Shown piece by piece: positions 17,528-25,974 of a stretch of 64,000 nucleotides of DNA. Source of the DNA: Cognatazoarcus halotolerans (lineage in GTDB: Bacteria > Pseudomonadota > Gammaproteobacteria > Burkholderiales > Rhodocyclaceae); the NCBI RefSeq assembly GCF_009800965.1, contig NZ_WUAF01000003.1, forward strand, positions 62,001 to 126,000. Reading direction: 5' to 3'. The translations under genes and the position numbers were made by a program. Within the stretch, counting starts at the first letter, position 1. Every line of letters starts with the position of its first letter. Below the pieces are notes generated by a model, which had not been told where the DNA came from, ran no database searches, and saw only the letters and a list, made by a program, of their open reading frames with translations.

Positions 17528-18559
17528 TTACAGCCACTGGGCGAGCGAGATGCCGAGGCCGAAGACGGTCTGGCGATGGTTGTAGTCGATGAGGCTCTCG
17601 CCATAACCGGTAAACAGCTGCATATGCCCCTTCAGGAAACCCTGCAGCGGGAAAGCCCAGTCGATCGCGGCCGAACCACGGCTGACCTCGCCAAGGCGCA
17701 GCGAGTGCCGCAGGGTCAGCGACAGCACGTGGCCATCACGCTTCCAGATGCCGAGCACTTCGCCGCGTCCCATGTAATCGAGGATGTCTCGGTTGTCGTC
17801 CGTCGAGGCCTTCTCCGGGATCCGGTACCAGGGTTTGACCAGCAGCGCGAAGTCCTTGCCCTCGAGACCGAACTGCGCGTAGATGCGATTCCAGCTGCGC
17901 GAATAGGGGTCGGAACGGCCGTTCGACTGGTGGTTGACGCCGATATTGAGGAAGCGCCATTTCATCCCCAGCACGTCGATGTTGGTACGCAGCACGCCCA
18001 TGAATTCGGGCTCGAACACGGTCTCGCGGAAGGGCGATGATTCGCCCTTGCTGTATAGCTGCCAGTTCGACTGCTGGGTGTAACCGAACCACAGGTCGCC
18101 GTTGTCTCCCAATACGTTCTCGAGCAGTTTGGTCTTGAAGCTGAGCTGGAACTTGGCTTCGATCTGCTTCACCGGGCTCGCTTCGTCGGCGGTGCTGCGG
18201 GCGGTGTAACCGCGGGGTTGTTCGTTGGGATTGTCCGACCAGCGCAGCGGCAGGAGATACACGGGTTTGTATGGCCGGAAGAGGAACAGGCCGCGTTTGT
18301 CGTCCGCGGCGAGTTCCCAGCGTTCGGACAGCGTACTGCCGCGCGATTCACGCGCCGTGACGCGCAGATGAGCGGGCGGGCCGGACTGTTCCATGCTCAC
18401 CGCGTCGCTGGCGCGGGGCGCGCGACCCGCAATCCGGTCGTAGCAGGCCAGACGGCGGGTGTCGTTCTTCTCGGTAATGCACGATTCCAGCGTATCGGCC
18501 CCGAATGCCGGCAACGCAAGAACCAGACTGCCACTCAGGCAGAGGGTTGTCAGTCGCAT
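17528..18559 (-). CDS. pldA: Outer-membrane phospholipase A (OMPLA)
   Basis: A 343-residue phospholipase A1. ATG at 18559 begins a signal peptide (MRLTTLCLSGSLVLALPAFG). The catalytic triad residues are His210, Ser212 and Asn224 (GVNHQSNGRSDPYS, then RSWNRIY). The spacing of 2 and 12 equals that of E. coli OMPLA (142, 144, 156). A Cys-containing segment (LESCITEKNDTRRLACYDRI) lies after the signal peptide and is common in beta-proteobacterial homologues. The enzyme removes misplaced phospholipid from the outer leaflet. Confidence 0.92.
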   Translation of the reverse strand: MRLTTLCLSGSLVLALPAFGADTLESCITEKNDTRRLACYDRIAGRAPRASDAVSMEQSGPPAHLRVTARESRGSTLSERWELAADDKRGLFLFRPYKPVYLLPLRWSDNPNEQPRGYTARSTADEASPVKQIEAKFQLSFKTKLLENVLGDNGDLWFGYTQQSNWQLYSKGESSPFRETVFEPEFMGVLRTNIDVLGMKWRFLNIGVNHQSNGRSDPYSRSWNRIYAQFGLEGKDFALLVKPWYRIPEKASTDDNRDILDYMGRGEVLGIWKRDGHVLSLTLRHSLRLGEVSRGSAAIDWAFPLQGFLKGHMQLFTGYGESLIDYNHRQTVFGLGISLAQWL

Positions 18560-18653
18560 GACGTCGCTCCGTCCCGCAGAGGCGATACCGTCCGCGGCGA
18601 AATTTCGAGCCTGCATTTTCACACGAAGCGGTCTGCCCTGCCGGGCAGCTGAC

Positions 18654-19853
18654 TCAGCCGGGCTTGCCGTCGATGCGGGGACGCCAGAGGATCGGGCCGT
18701 AGCGCGTCAGGTAGAGCAGGAAGGCAGCGCTCCAGGCGACGCCAGCCAATACCAGGCCCGGCCAGTACAGCGCGGGTGCGAGCAGGGTCGGCAGCACGCG
18801 GGCAAGCACGGCCAGATGGATCAGGGCATAGCATGTCGTCTCGATCCCGCCCGCAACCAGCGTGCGGCCGGTGTGACCGAGCGCGGTGCGGGTGATCATG
18901 CCCATGATGAGGCCGGCCATCGCACCGATTCCCAGTGCATGTACCGCGACGCTCCGCGGAACCCAGCCGAGTTCCGAGGCAGCGATCAGCAATAACCCCG
19001 GCACGATCCAGCCATGGGAAAGATGCAGTATCCACAGCAGTGGCGTCTTCAGCGTCGCGCCCGGATGCCAGCTCAGGCTCCGCGCGAACTGCAGTGCGGC
19101 GGCAAGCGTCGCGCCGGGCACCACCAGCCAGCCCGGCGCACCGAGTGCCCAGGCCAGCAGTGCGACGATGCTGAGTGCGAGTGCCGCCTTTTCGAGTGCC
19201 TGATTGCGATCGATCTTCAGGCCGCCAAGGCCGTTGCTGGTGAAATTTGGAATGATCCTGCCGCCGATTATCGTTTCGAGGACCGTCACCAGCGCAAGAC
19301 CGATGATGACGCCCTGCAAGGGGTCGCCGCCCATGATTCCCGATACGCGCAGATGAAAGAGAAGATTGGCAGCCGCAAGTGCGGCGAGAAGCAAAGGTGC
19401 AAAATAGTTGCGCTTGTTGCCGGCCCGGACGAGCACGCGCGCGAGCGCGATCGCCACCGCGGGAAGAAAGGCGAAGTCGAGTGGTGCCGCAATCCAGATC
19501 GGGGCGACGATGAACGCCAGGCGTCCCGCAAGCCACAGCAGGGCCAGCATTGCGAGCGGGATGCCGGTTGGCGTGGGTTGGCCAGTCCAGGCACGACCCG
19601 CGGTAAACAGAAAACCCGCGATGACCGCGCAGGCGAAGCCGAAGAGCATCTCGTGGGCGTGCCATAGCAATCCCGGGATCGCGCTGGGCGGCGCCAGAAG
19701 CCCGGCGAAGATTGCCAGCCAGGCAGGGATCACGATGGCCGCGAAAGCGGCAGCAAGCAGGTAGAAGGGGCGAAAACCGAGTGCCAGCAGCGCGATCTTG
19801 CCTTGACTGGTGGCGCTGGATGGCCGGGGTTCTTCGAGTGGCACGATGCCCAT
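18654..19853 (-). CDS. nnrS: NnrS family membrane protein
   Basis: A 399-residue polytopic membrane protein of the NnrS family with about twelve hydrophobic segments. NnrS is a haem- and copper-containing protein linked to nitric-oxide resistance and denitrification. Conserved His landmarks include LLWHAHEMLFGFACAVIAGF and the later histidines in WILHLSHGW and RTALGHTGRTL. A sequence resembling an FNR/Dnr box lies about 60 bases upstream, suggesting control by oxygen or NO. No other denitrification gene is in the window. Confidence 0.9.
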   Translation of the reverse strand: MGIVPLEEPRPSSATSQGKIALLALGFRPFYLLAAAFAAIVIPAWLAIFAGLLAPPSAIPGLLWHAHEMLFGFACAVIAGFLFTAGRAWTGQPTPTGIPLAMLALLWLAGRLAFIVAPIWIAAPLDFAFLPAVAIALARVLVRAGNKRNYFAPLLLAALAAANLLFHLRVSGIMGGDPLQGVIIGLALVTVLETIIGGRIIPNFTSNGLGGLKIDRNQALEKAALALSIVALLAWALGAPGWLVVPGATLAAALQFARSLSWHPGATLKTPLLWILHLSHGWIVPGLLLIAASELGWVPRSVAVHALGIGAMAGLIMGMITRTALGHTGRTLVAGGIETTCYALIHLAVLARVLPTLLAPALYWPGLVLAGVAWSAAFLLYLTRYGPILWRPRIDGKPG

Positions 19854-19910
19854 GAATGCACCTGAAAGGAATGGCTGGGTCGAGCCTATGTCGCGGTTGG
19901 CCGCATTACC

Positions 19911-19924
19911 TTGCCCGGGGTCAA
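19911..19924 (-). promoter_or_regulatory. Possible FNR/Dnr-type box before nnrS
   Basis: TTGCC-CGGG-GTCAA on the plus strand (reverse TTGAC-CCCG-GGCAA) matches the TTGAY-N4-RTCAA consensus except for one base in one half. Its centre is about 64 bases before the nnrS ATG, which fits a class II activator position with a short leader. One imperfect site of this length can arise by chance. Confidence 0.35.
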
Positions 19925-20053
19925 GTGCGTGCCGGATGAAGATATGCCAACGTTATGGTATGCCGCAGTGTCGGTGGTCGTCCTATACTTCCGAGGCTGT
20001 TCCGGTGCCGTGGAATCCAGCGGGTTATCGAAAAACGCGTGCGGGGGTGGCCG

Positions 20054-21361
20054 ATGCCGTCACTGGTCCTGTCGAGTGCAGGTGAAACCGAATTGCTGAA
20101 GGTCTTGTGCGAGCGCCTGCCCGACGCGGTGTACCTCATTGATCCGGACACCTCGCGGATCGTCTTCTGCAATGGACCCGCATACCTTGAACTCGGCATG
20201 GAGCGCGATGAAGTTCTCGGTCATTCCGTCCTGAGCCTGCAGATGGACGTGGTCGGCCCGGAGCAATGGCGGGAAATCGCCAACGTGATCCGGCAGGGCA
20301 GTTCCTACGTCTTCGTCGGGCGGCACCGCCACAAGGCCGGTCACGAGGTCTCGGTCGAGGTGCATACCCGAACCCTCATGTTCGACGGGCGGGAGTATTT
20401 CCTGTCGGTGGCCCGCAACATCGGCGGCCGCCTGGCCCAGGGGAATGATCTGCTGTCCCGCGACGTGCAGTTGCGGTACGCGCTCAACGAAGCAACCGAC
20501 GGGTTATGGGACTGGGATATCCAGACCGATCACGTCTACTTCAGTCCTCAACTGAAGCGCATGCTAGGTTATGGGCCGCACGAGATGGCGTCGCCGAAAC
20601 TCTCCGACTGGAGCGACAACATCCACCCCGACGACAAACGGCGCGTCTTGCAGACGGTGTCGGACCACCTCAGCGGTCTGCGTGAGCGCTACGATGCCGA
20701 ATACCGTCTGCGCAACCGCAACGGGCACTATGTGTGGGTGCGCGACCGTGGCCGGATATGCGCGCGGGACGATCAGGGCAGGGCGCTTCGAATGGCGGGC
20801 ATGGTGCACAACACGACCGAGCAGAAGCAGATCGAGATCGAACTCCAGCGCCTGGCCAGTCACGACAGCCTGACAGGTCTGCTCAACCGACGTGAGAGCG
20901 AGGTAATCGTTCCGGCACAGCTGAGGCTGTGCCAGCGTCTCGGACTCGGTCTGGGGCTGGCCATGATCGACGTCGACCATTTCAAGCAGATCAACGATGT
21001 GCACGGCCATCTCGCCGGGGACTACGTCTTGCGCGGCGTGGCGGAACTGCTTGGCAGCCTGATCCGGAACGCCGATTACCTCTTTCGATGGGGTGGGGAG
21101 GAGTTCCTGCTCCTGTGCGTCGATGTCACCGAGGAAGAAATGCTTACGCTGGCAGGAAAGCTGCGGCAGCACCTCGCCTCGGCGTCCTGGCCTGGCGTGC
21201 CGAAACTCGAGACGGTCGATGTCAGCATCGGCGTTGCGTGTTTTCCGAGCTTTACCGAAACATCCGAACTGATGCTCGCGGCCGACCGCGCGCTTTACCG
21301 CGCCAAGACACTGGGGCGCGGTCGCGTGGAGCTCGCAATGCGAATGCCGGCGGCATCCTGA
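20054..21361 (+). CDS. Diguanylate cyclase with two PAS domains
   Basis: A 435-residue PAS-PAS-GGDEF protein that would make cyclic di-GMP. PAS1 spans about residues 14-120 (LPDAVYLIDPDTSRIVFCNG). PAS2 is about 140-265 (EATDGLWDWDIQTDHVYFSP) and is followed by a PAC segment. GGDEF is about 275-430 with the intact active loop RWGGEEF, and an RNAD inhibitory (I-site) motif five residues before it. No membrane segment is evident, so it is probably cytosolic, with PAS domains sensing a ligand or redox state. ATG at 20054 is preferred over the frame opening at 19955 because the PAS domain starts there. TATACT at 19984-19989 may be its -10. Confidence 0.9.
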   Translation: MPSLVLSSAGETELLKVLCERLPDAVYLIDPDTSRIVFCNGPAYLELGMERDEVLGHSVLSLQMDVVGPEQWREIANVIRQGSSYVFVGRHRHKAGHEVSVEVHTRTLMFDGREYFLSVARNIGGRLAQGNDLLSRDVQLRYALNEATDGLWDWDIQTDHVYFSPQLKRMLGYGPHEMASPKLSDWSDNIHPDDKRRVLQTVSDHLSGLRERYDAEYRLRNRNGHYVWVRDRGRICARDDQGRALRMAGMVHNTTEQKQIEIELQRLASHDSLTGLLNRRESEVIVPAQLRLCQRLGLGLGLAMIDVDHFKQINDVHGHLAGDYVLRGVAELLGSLIRNADYLFRWGGEEFLLLCVDVTEEEMLTLAGKLRQHLASASWPGVPKLETVDVSIGVACFPSFTETSELMLAADRALYRAKTLGRGRVELAMRMPAAS

Positions 21362-21383
21362 GCGCGCACCCCGCCGTGTCGGC

Positions 21384-21959
21384 TCACTCTTTTCCGGCCT
21401 GTTTTTCCTCGTAGGCACGCTGGCGTGCGTCGTAGCGGGTGCGATCTGCCCTTGCCTGCGCGGCGCGACGCGCTGCTGCGGCCTCTTCCTGGTGCCGCGC
21501 TGCCGCGAGCCGAGCTTCGTGGGTCTGGCGTGCGCCTGCGGCGTCCGCTGGATCCCGTGCCGACCCGTTCGGACCATTGCGCATTCTGATGCGTAATGGC
21601 GGCGCAGGTGTTTTCGTCTCGTGTGGCCGGACAGGTTCCGCGTGGGGGGCGCTGGCTGCCTGTCTGCGCTTTACGCCGAGTTCCAGCTGATGGGCCTGAT
21701 GTTCGAGGTTGCGGGCCTTTCGTACATCGACGAGGCGCGCCTCCCGGGCCTCCTGCAGACACCGGTTCACCTGAAAGGCGCGATCGCACTCAGGTTTTCT
21801 GAGCGTTTCGTCTCGCTCTGCCCGTGCCCGTAGCTCGGCGGCTTCCCTGCGCAAGGTGGTCGCGCGTTCGATGGCCTGTGCATCGCTGGATTGGGGAGGG
21901 TCGGCGGCCAGACAAGGGGCGGCCAGCAAGGCGAGACAGAAGAGGGAGGCTGTTCTCAT
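21384..21959 (-). CDS. Small periplasmic coiled-coil protein of unknown function
   Basis: A product of about 191 residues with a signal peptide (MRTASLFCLALLAAPCLAA) and a long charged, Ala/Arg/Glu-rich body predicted to form coiled coil. Two cysteines in KPECDRAFQVNRCLQEARE make a CxxxFxVNxCL pattern that I associate with a common beta-proteobacterial family of unknown role. The C-terminal half is low-complexity. The start may be ATG at 21959 or GTG at 21965. It is 22 bases from the convergent GGDEF gene. The function is not assignable. Confidence 0.7.
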   Translation of the reverse strand: MRTASLFCLALLAAPCLAADPPQSSDAQAIERATTLRREAAELRARAERDETLRKPECDRAFQVNRCLQEAREARLVDVRKARNLEHQAHQLELGVKRRQAASAPHAEPVRPHETKTPAPPLRIRMRNGPNGSARDPADAAGARQTHEARLAAARHQEEAAAARRAAQARADRTRYDARQRAYEEKQAGKE

Positions 21960-22149
21960 CACCACGAGGGCAGATTTGGGGAAGAGCGCATAAAATACCC
22001 GATTTCGCTGTTCCGGCAGCGCTTCGTCACGCTATTTCGAGCGCTGCGCAGATTTTTTCTGCCGCGAAGATCAAGCGAGAATCCCGCCACGCATATCGGT
22101 CGGGAATCCCGTTCGGGGCGGCAGGGAGCATCGGCGGGTTTGCCCGTCG

Positions 22150-22186
22150 ATAGGCAAGGCCAATCGATGTAATTTCTACAATCAAT
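22150..22186 (+). promoter_or_regulatory. OxyR-like binding site upstream of ahpC
   Basis: Four tetranucleotides, ATAG (22150), CAAT (22161), ATTT (22172) and CAAT (22183), are separated by exactly seven bases each. This is the OxyR geometry ATAG-N7-CTAT-N7-ATAG-N7-CTAT, with 12 of 16 positions matching. The site ends at the proposed -35, as expected for an activator contacting RNA polymerase. Confidence 0.5.
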
Positions 22187-22215
22187 TGGATTCATTTTTC
22201 GACGCTTTCTAAGAT
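22186..22215 (+). promoter_or_regulatory. Probable ahpC promoter
   Basis: TTGGAT at 22186-22191 and TAAGAT at 22210-22215 are spaced by 18 bases and make a weak sigma-70 promoter. They lie immediately after the OxyR-like site and about 40 bases before the ahpC start. Confidence 0.4.
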
Positions 22216-22254
22216 GTCGCTGTTGTCTTTAAAACCACTCACGGAGAAACACTG

Positions 22255-22821
22255 ATGGCAAGTCTCATCAATACCGAAATCAAGCCCTTCAACGCAACCG
22301 CCTACCACAATGGCAAGTTCGTGCCGGTCAGCAGCGAGGACCTCAAGGGCAAGTGGTCGGTGGTGTTCTTCTACCCGGCCGACTTTACCTTCGTGTGCCC
22401 GACCGAACTCGGCGACCTTGCCGACAACTACGCGCAGCTGAAGGACATGGGCGTCGAGGTGTACTCGGTTTCGACCGACACCCACTTCACCCACAAGGCC
22501 TGGCATGACGCTTCCGAGACCATCCAGAAAATCCGTTACCCGATGATCGGCGACCCCACCGGTGTGATCTCGCGCAACTTCGACGTGATGATCGAGGAAG
22601 AAGGCCTGGCCCTGCGCGGTACCTTCGTGATCAACCCCGAAGGCCAGATCAAGGTTGCCGAGATTCACGATCTGGGTATCGGCCGTGACGCCAAGGAGCT
22701 GATCCGCAAGGTGCAGGCAGCCCAGTACGTGGCCGCTCACCCGGGTGAAGTCTGCCCCGCCAAATGGACCCCGGGCGAAGCAACCCTCGCTCCGTCGCTC
22801 GATCTGGTCGGCAAGATCTAA
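22255..22821 (+). CDS. ahpC: Alkyl hydroperoxide reductase subunit C (typical 2-Cys peroxiredoxin)
   Basis: A 188-residue peroxiredoxin that reduces H2O2 and organic peroxides. The peroxidatic cysteine is Cys48 in [14 protein letters not shown]. The resolving cysteine is Cys167 in [10 protein letters not shown]. Length and both motifs match E. coli AhpC. A GGAG ribosome site lies before the ATG. The oxidised form is re-reduced by AhpF, encoded 129 bases downstream beyond a terminator hairpin. Confidence 0.97.
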   Translation: MASLINTEIKPFNATAYHNGKFVPVSSEDLKGKWSVVFFYPADFTFVCPTELGDLADNYAQLKDMGVEVYSVSTDTHFTHKAWHDASETIQKIRYPMIGDPTGVISRNFDVMIEEEGLALRGTFVINPEGQIKVAEIHDLGIGRDAKELIRKVQAAQYVAAHPGEVCPAKWTPGEATLAPSLDLVGKI

Positions 22822-22877
22822 GTTCATGCGTTGCCGGAGGTCGCCACCAGGCGGCCTCCAGGCCCGGATTTCAGCGC

Positions 22878-22922
22878 AAAGGCGCCAGCAGGGAAGCTCA
22901 GTCTGCCTCCTGGCGCCTTTTC
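22878..22922 (+). terminator. Terminator between ahpC and ahpF
   Basis: AAAGGCGCCAG (22878-22888) and CTGGCGCCTTT (22910-22920) form a perfect 11-bp stem around a 21-base loop, ending in a TTTT run. It lies between two functionally paired genes, so it probably reduces rather than abolishes ahpF transcription. Confidence 0.75.
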
Positions 22923-22950
22923 ATTGGGATTCCTAAGAGGGGAGAAAGCC

Positions 22951-24522
22951 ATGCTCGACGCAAACATCAAGACGCAACTCAAGGCCTATCTCGAGCGCCT
23001 GCAGCAACCGATCGAACTGGTTGCATCGCTCGACGACAGCGCGAAATCGCAGGAAATGCACGCGCTCCTGCAGGACATTGCGAGCCTTTCCGACAAGGTC
23101 GCAATGCGCAGCGACGGCAGTGCGGACTTGCGGCCGTCGTTCAGCGTCGGACGTCCCGGCGAGACGGCCCGGGTGAGTTTCGCGGGTATCCCGATGGGCC
23201 ATGAATTCACTTCGCTGATACTCGCCCTGCTGCAGACGGGCGGCCACCCGCCCAAGGTGGAAGAAGCGGTGATCGAACAGATCCGGGCGCTCGACGCCGA
23301 GATCCACTTCGAGACCTACATCTCCCTGTCCTGCCACAACTGTCCGGAAGTCGTTCAGGCGCTCAACCTGATGTCGATCCTGAACCCGAAGATCAGCCAC
23401 ACAATGATCGACGGCGCGCTTTTCCAGGATCGGGTCAACGAACTCAAGATCATGGCGGTGCCGACGGTGATCGCCAACGGCGAAGCCTTCGGTCAGGGCC
23501 GCATGCTGCTCGAGGAGATTCTCGCCAAGGTCGATACCGGGGCTGCGACGCGTGATGCGGCGAAACTTTCCGCCAAGGAAAGCTTCGACGTGCTCGTGGT
23601 CGGCGGCGGTCCGGCGGGCGCGGCGGCGGCGATCTACGCGGCGCGCAAGGGAATCCGCACCGGGGTGGTGTCGGAGCGCTTCGGTGGCCAGGTGCAGGAC
23701 ACCATGGCGATCGAGAACTTCATCTCGGTCAAGGAGACCGACGGACCGAAGCTGTCGATGGCGCTCGAGGAGCACGTCAAGAGCTACGAAGTCGACGTGA
23801 TGAACCTGCAGCGTGCGGAGTCGCTCAAGGCGGGGGACATGATCGAGATCACGCTTGCCAACGGCGCGGTACTGCGCAGCCGCTCGGTGATTCTCGCAAC
23901 CGGCGCGCGCTGGCGCGAGATGAACGTCCCCGGTGAGCGCGAGTACCGCGGTCGCGGCGTGGCCTACTGCCCGCACTGCGACGGTCCGCTGTTCAAGGGC
24001 AAGGATGTCGCGGTGATCGGCGGTGGCAATTCCGGTGTCGAAGCAGCGATCGACCTCGCCGGCATCGTGGCCCATGTGACCCTGCTGGAGTTCGACAGCA
24101 AGCTTCGCGCCGATGCGGTGCTGCAGACCAAGCTGCGCAGCCTGCCCAACGTCACCATCATCACCGACGCCCAGACCACCGAAGTGACCGGCAACGGCGA
24201 GAAGATGAACGGCTTGGTATACAAGGATCGCAAGAGCGGTGAAATGCATTCGCTTGCGCTCTCCGGCGTGTTTGTGCAGATCGGCTTGCTGCCCAACACC
24301 GACTGGCTCAAGGGCACCCTCGCCCTTTCGAAACATGGCGAGATCGAGATCAACAGCCGTTGCGAGACTTCGCTGCCCGGTGTGTTCGCGGCGGGCGATG
24401 CGACGACCGTTCCGTACAAGCAGATCATCATCGCCATGGGCGAGGGCTCCAAAGCTGCCTTGTCGGCTTTCGATCACCTGATTCGAAGCCCCGCGCCGGC
24501 CGAGGAGGCCGCGGTCGTCTGA
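22951..24522 (+). CDS. ahpF: Alkyl hydroperoxide reductase subunit F
   Basis: A 523-residue flavoprotein that passes electrons from NADH to AhpC. ATG at 22951 has an AGGGGAGAA site. The N-terminal half has two fused thioredoxin folds, the second with a CHNC redox centre ([11 protein letters not shown]). The C-terminal half is a thioredoxin-reductase-like module: FAD motif [19 protein letters not shown], redox centre CPHC ([11 protein letters not shown]), NAD motif [14 protein letters not shown] and the FAD end motif [15 protein letters not shown]. Because of the terminator after ahpC, its expression may depend on read-through. Confidence 0.97.
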   Translation: MLDANIKTQLKAYLERLQQPIELVASLDDSAKSQEMHALLQDIASLSDKVAMRSDGSADLRPSFSVGRPGETARVSFAGIPMGHEFTSLILALLQTGGHPPKVEEAVIEQIRALDAEIHFETYISLSCHNCPEVVQALNLMSILNPKISHTMIDGALFQDRVNELKIMAVPTVIANGEAFGQGRMLLEEILAKVDTGAATRDAAKLSAKESFDVLVVGGGPAGAAAAIYAARKGIRTGVVSERFGGQVQDTMAIENFISVKETDGPKLSMALEEHVKSYEVDVMNLQRAESLKAGDMIEITLANGAVLRSRSVILATGARWREMNVPGEREYRGRGVAYCPHCDGPLFKGKDVAVIGGGNSGVEAAIDLAGIVAHVTLLEFDSKLRADAVLQTKLRSLPNVTIITDAQTTEVTGNGEKMNGLVYKDRKSGEMHSLALSGVFVQIGLLPNTDWLKGTLALSKHGEIEINSRCETSLPGVFAAGDATTVPYKQIIIAMGEGSKAALSAFDHLIRSPAPAEEAAVV

Positions 24523-24639
24523 GCGAGCGCGGGCCGCGATGCGGCTTGCGAGGCCTGCCCGGCCGCGCGGATAATGCGGAACCCGAGCGCCCCTTCGGCC
24601 ACAAGCCGCAGGGGCGTCACGACATGAAGGAGACCCCGC

Positions 24640-25878
24640 ATGACCCGCACCCTGCCACTTGATCTGGCGGCCCTCGAACTCGCGCGTGAGCGCATAGCCG
24701 ACGCGGTGATCCGCACCGCCCAGTGGCAGAACGATCCGCTCTCCGAAGAGTTCGGTGTTCCGCTGCAGCTGAAACTCGAAAACCTGCAGCGTACGGGTTC
24801 GTTCAAGATCCGCGGCGCCACTCACAAGATCGGGCGCTTGATGGCCGGGGATCATCCGCCAGGCGGTGTAATAGCCGCTTCTGCGGGCAATCACGCGCAG
24901 GGCGTGGCGCGGGCCGCGATCCTTGCCGGCCTGCACGCGGTGGTGGTGATGCCGGTGAGCGCACCGCTTACCAAGATCCAGTCATGTCGCAAGATGGGCG
25001 CGGATGTGCGCCTGTTCGGTGACAATTTGGAGCAGGCGGCCGACGAAGCCCGGCGTATCGCGGCGGCCGACAAGCTCGAGTTCCTGCATCCCTACGATGA
25101 CTGGGACGTGATCGCTGGGCAGGGCAGTTGCGGCCTCGAAATGCTCGAAGATGCGCCCGACATGACGGTCGCGATCGTTCCGCTGGGCGGTGGTGGGCTG
25201 ATCTCTGGGATCGCCCTTGCGCTCAAGTTGCAGAACCCGGCCATCCGCATCATCGGCGTGCAGACCGAGACGGTCGCGCCCTATCGTCGCTTCCTGATCG
25301 ACGGTTCGCTCGAAGAGGTTTCGCCGGCTGCCCACACGATCGCCGACGGCATCAAGGTCAAACGGCCGGGGCAGTGCAATCGCCAGGTGATCGCGCGCCA
25401 TGTCGACCAGATCGTCACCGTCGACGACAACGCCATTGCCGAGGCGATCGTCACGCTGCTCGAGCGCACCCGTACCATTGGCGAGGGTGCGGGCGTGGTC
25501 GGCCTTGCCGCGCTGATGCAGAAGAAGATCCGCCTCAATGCGGCGGACCGGGTGGTGTGCGTGATCTCCGGCGGCAATGTGGACATGACCCTGGTCGGGC
25601 GCTCGATCGACTATGGCCTTGCCTCGAGCGGGCGCCTGATGAGCGTCGCGGTCACCATCGCGGACACGCCGGGCAGACTCATGGCACTGATCAAGTCGGT
25701 TGCCGAGTTGGGCATGAACATCCGTCATGTCGAGCACCGTCGGGGCGAGCTGCACGTGCCGGTAGGCATGACCGAGGTGATCCTGCAGATGGAAACCCGT
25801 GACTTCGAGCACCAGCGCGAACTGCTTGCCCATCTCGCCGGTGAAGGCATGACGGTGCGCAATCTGCTCGGTCTGTAG
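24640..25878 (+). CDS. ilvA: Threonine ammonia-lyase (threonine dehydratase) with C-terminal ACT-like domain
   Basis: A 412-residue PLP enzyme that deaminates threonine to 2-oxobutanoate, the first step towards isoleucine or in threonine breakdown. The PLP lysine is Lys56 in TGSFKIRGA. The phosphate-binding glycine loop is GGGGLISG. The C-terminal region (about 330-412, beginning SVAVTIADTPGRLMALIKSV) is a single ACT-type regulatory domain. This single-ACT form of about 400 residues is shorter than E. coli IlvA, so a biosynthetic or catabolic role is undecided. A GAAGGAG site precedes ATG 24640. Confidence 0.9.
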   Translation: MTRTLPLDLAALELARERIADAVIRTAQWQNDPLSEEFGVPLQLKLENLQRTGSFKIRGATHKIGRLMAGDHPPGGVIAASAGNHAQGVARAAILAGLHAVVVMPVSAPLTKIQSCRKMGADVRLFGDNLEQAADEARRIAAADKLEFLHPYDDWDVIAGQGSCGLEMLEDAPDMTVAIVPLGGGGLISGIALALKLQNPAIRIIGVQTETVAPYRRFLIDGSLEEVSPAAHTIADGIKVKRPGQCNRQVIARHVDQIVTVDDNAIAEAIVTLLERTRTIGEGAGVVGLAALMQKKIRLNAADRVVCVISGGNVDMTLVGRSIDYGLASSGRLMSVAVTIADTPGRLMALIKSVAELGMNIRHVEHRRGELHVPVGMTEVILQMETRDFEHQRELLAHLAGEGMTVRNLLGL

Positions 25879-25974
25879 TGCCTGTGCAGGTGCAGCACTG
25901 GCGCAAGGCGCGTTGCCGGGCTATTGTAGTACCCGCAGCCCGGATCCCCGGGCGCCCGCAATGCAGAGGACGCC

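Noticed and set aside
22933-24936. A 667-codon frame antisense to ahpF
   Set aside because: It crosses ahpF and the ilvA start, shows no domain and has no ribosome site.
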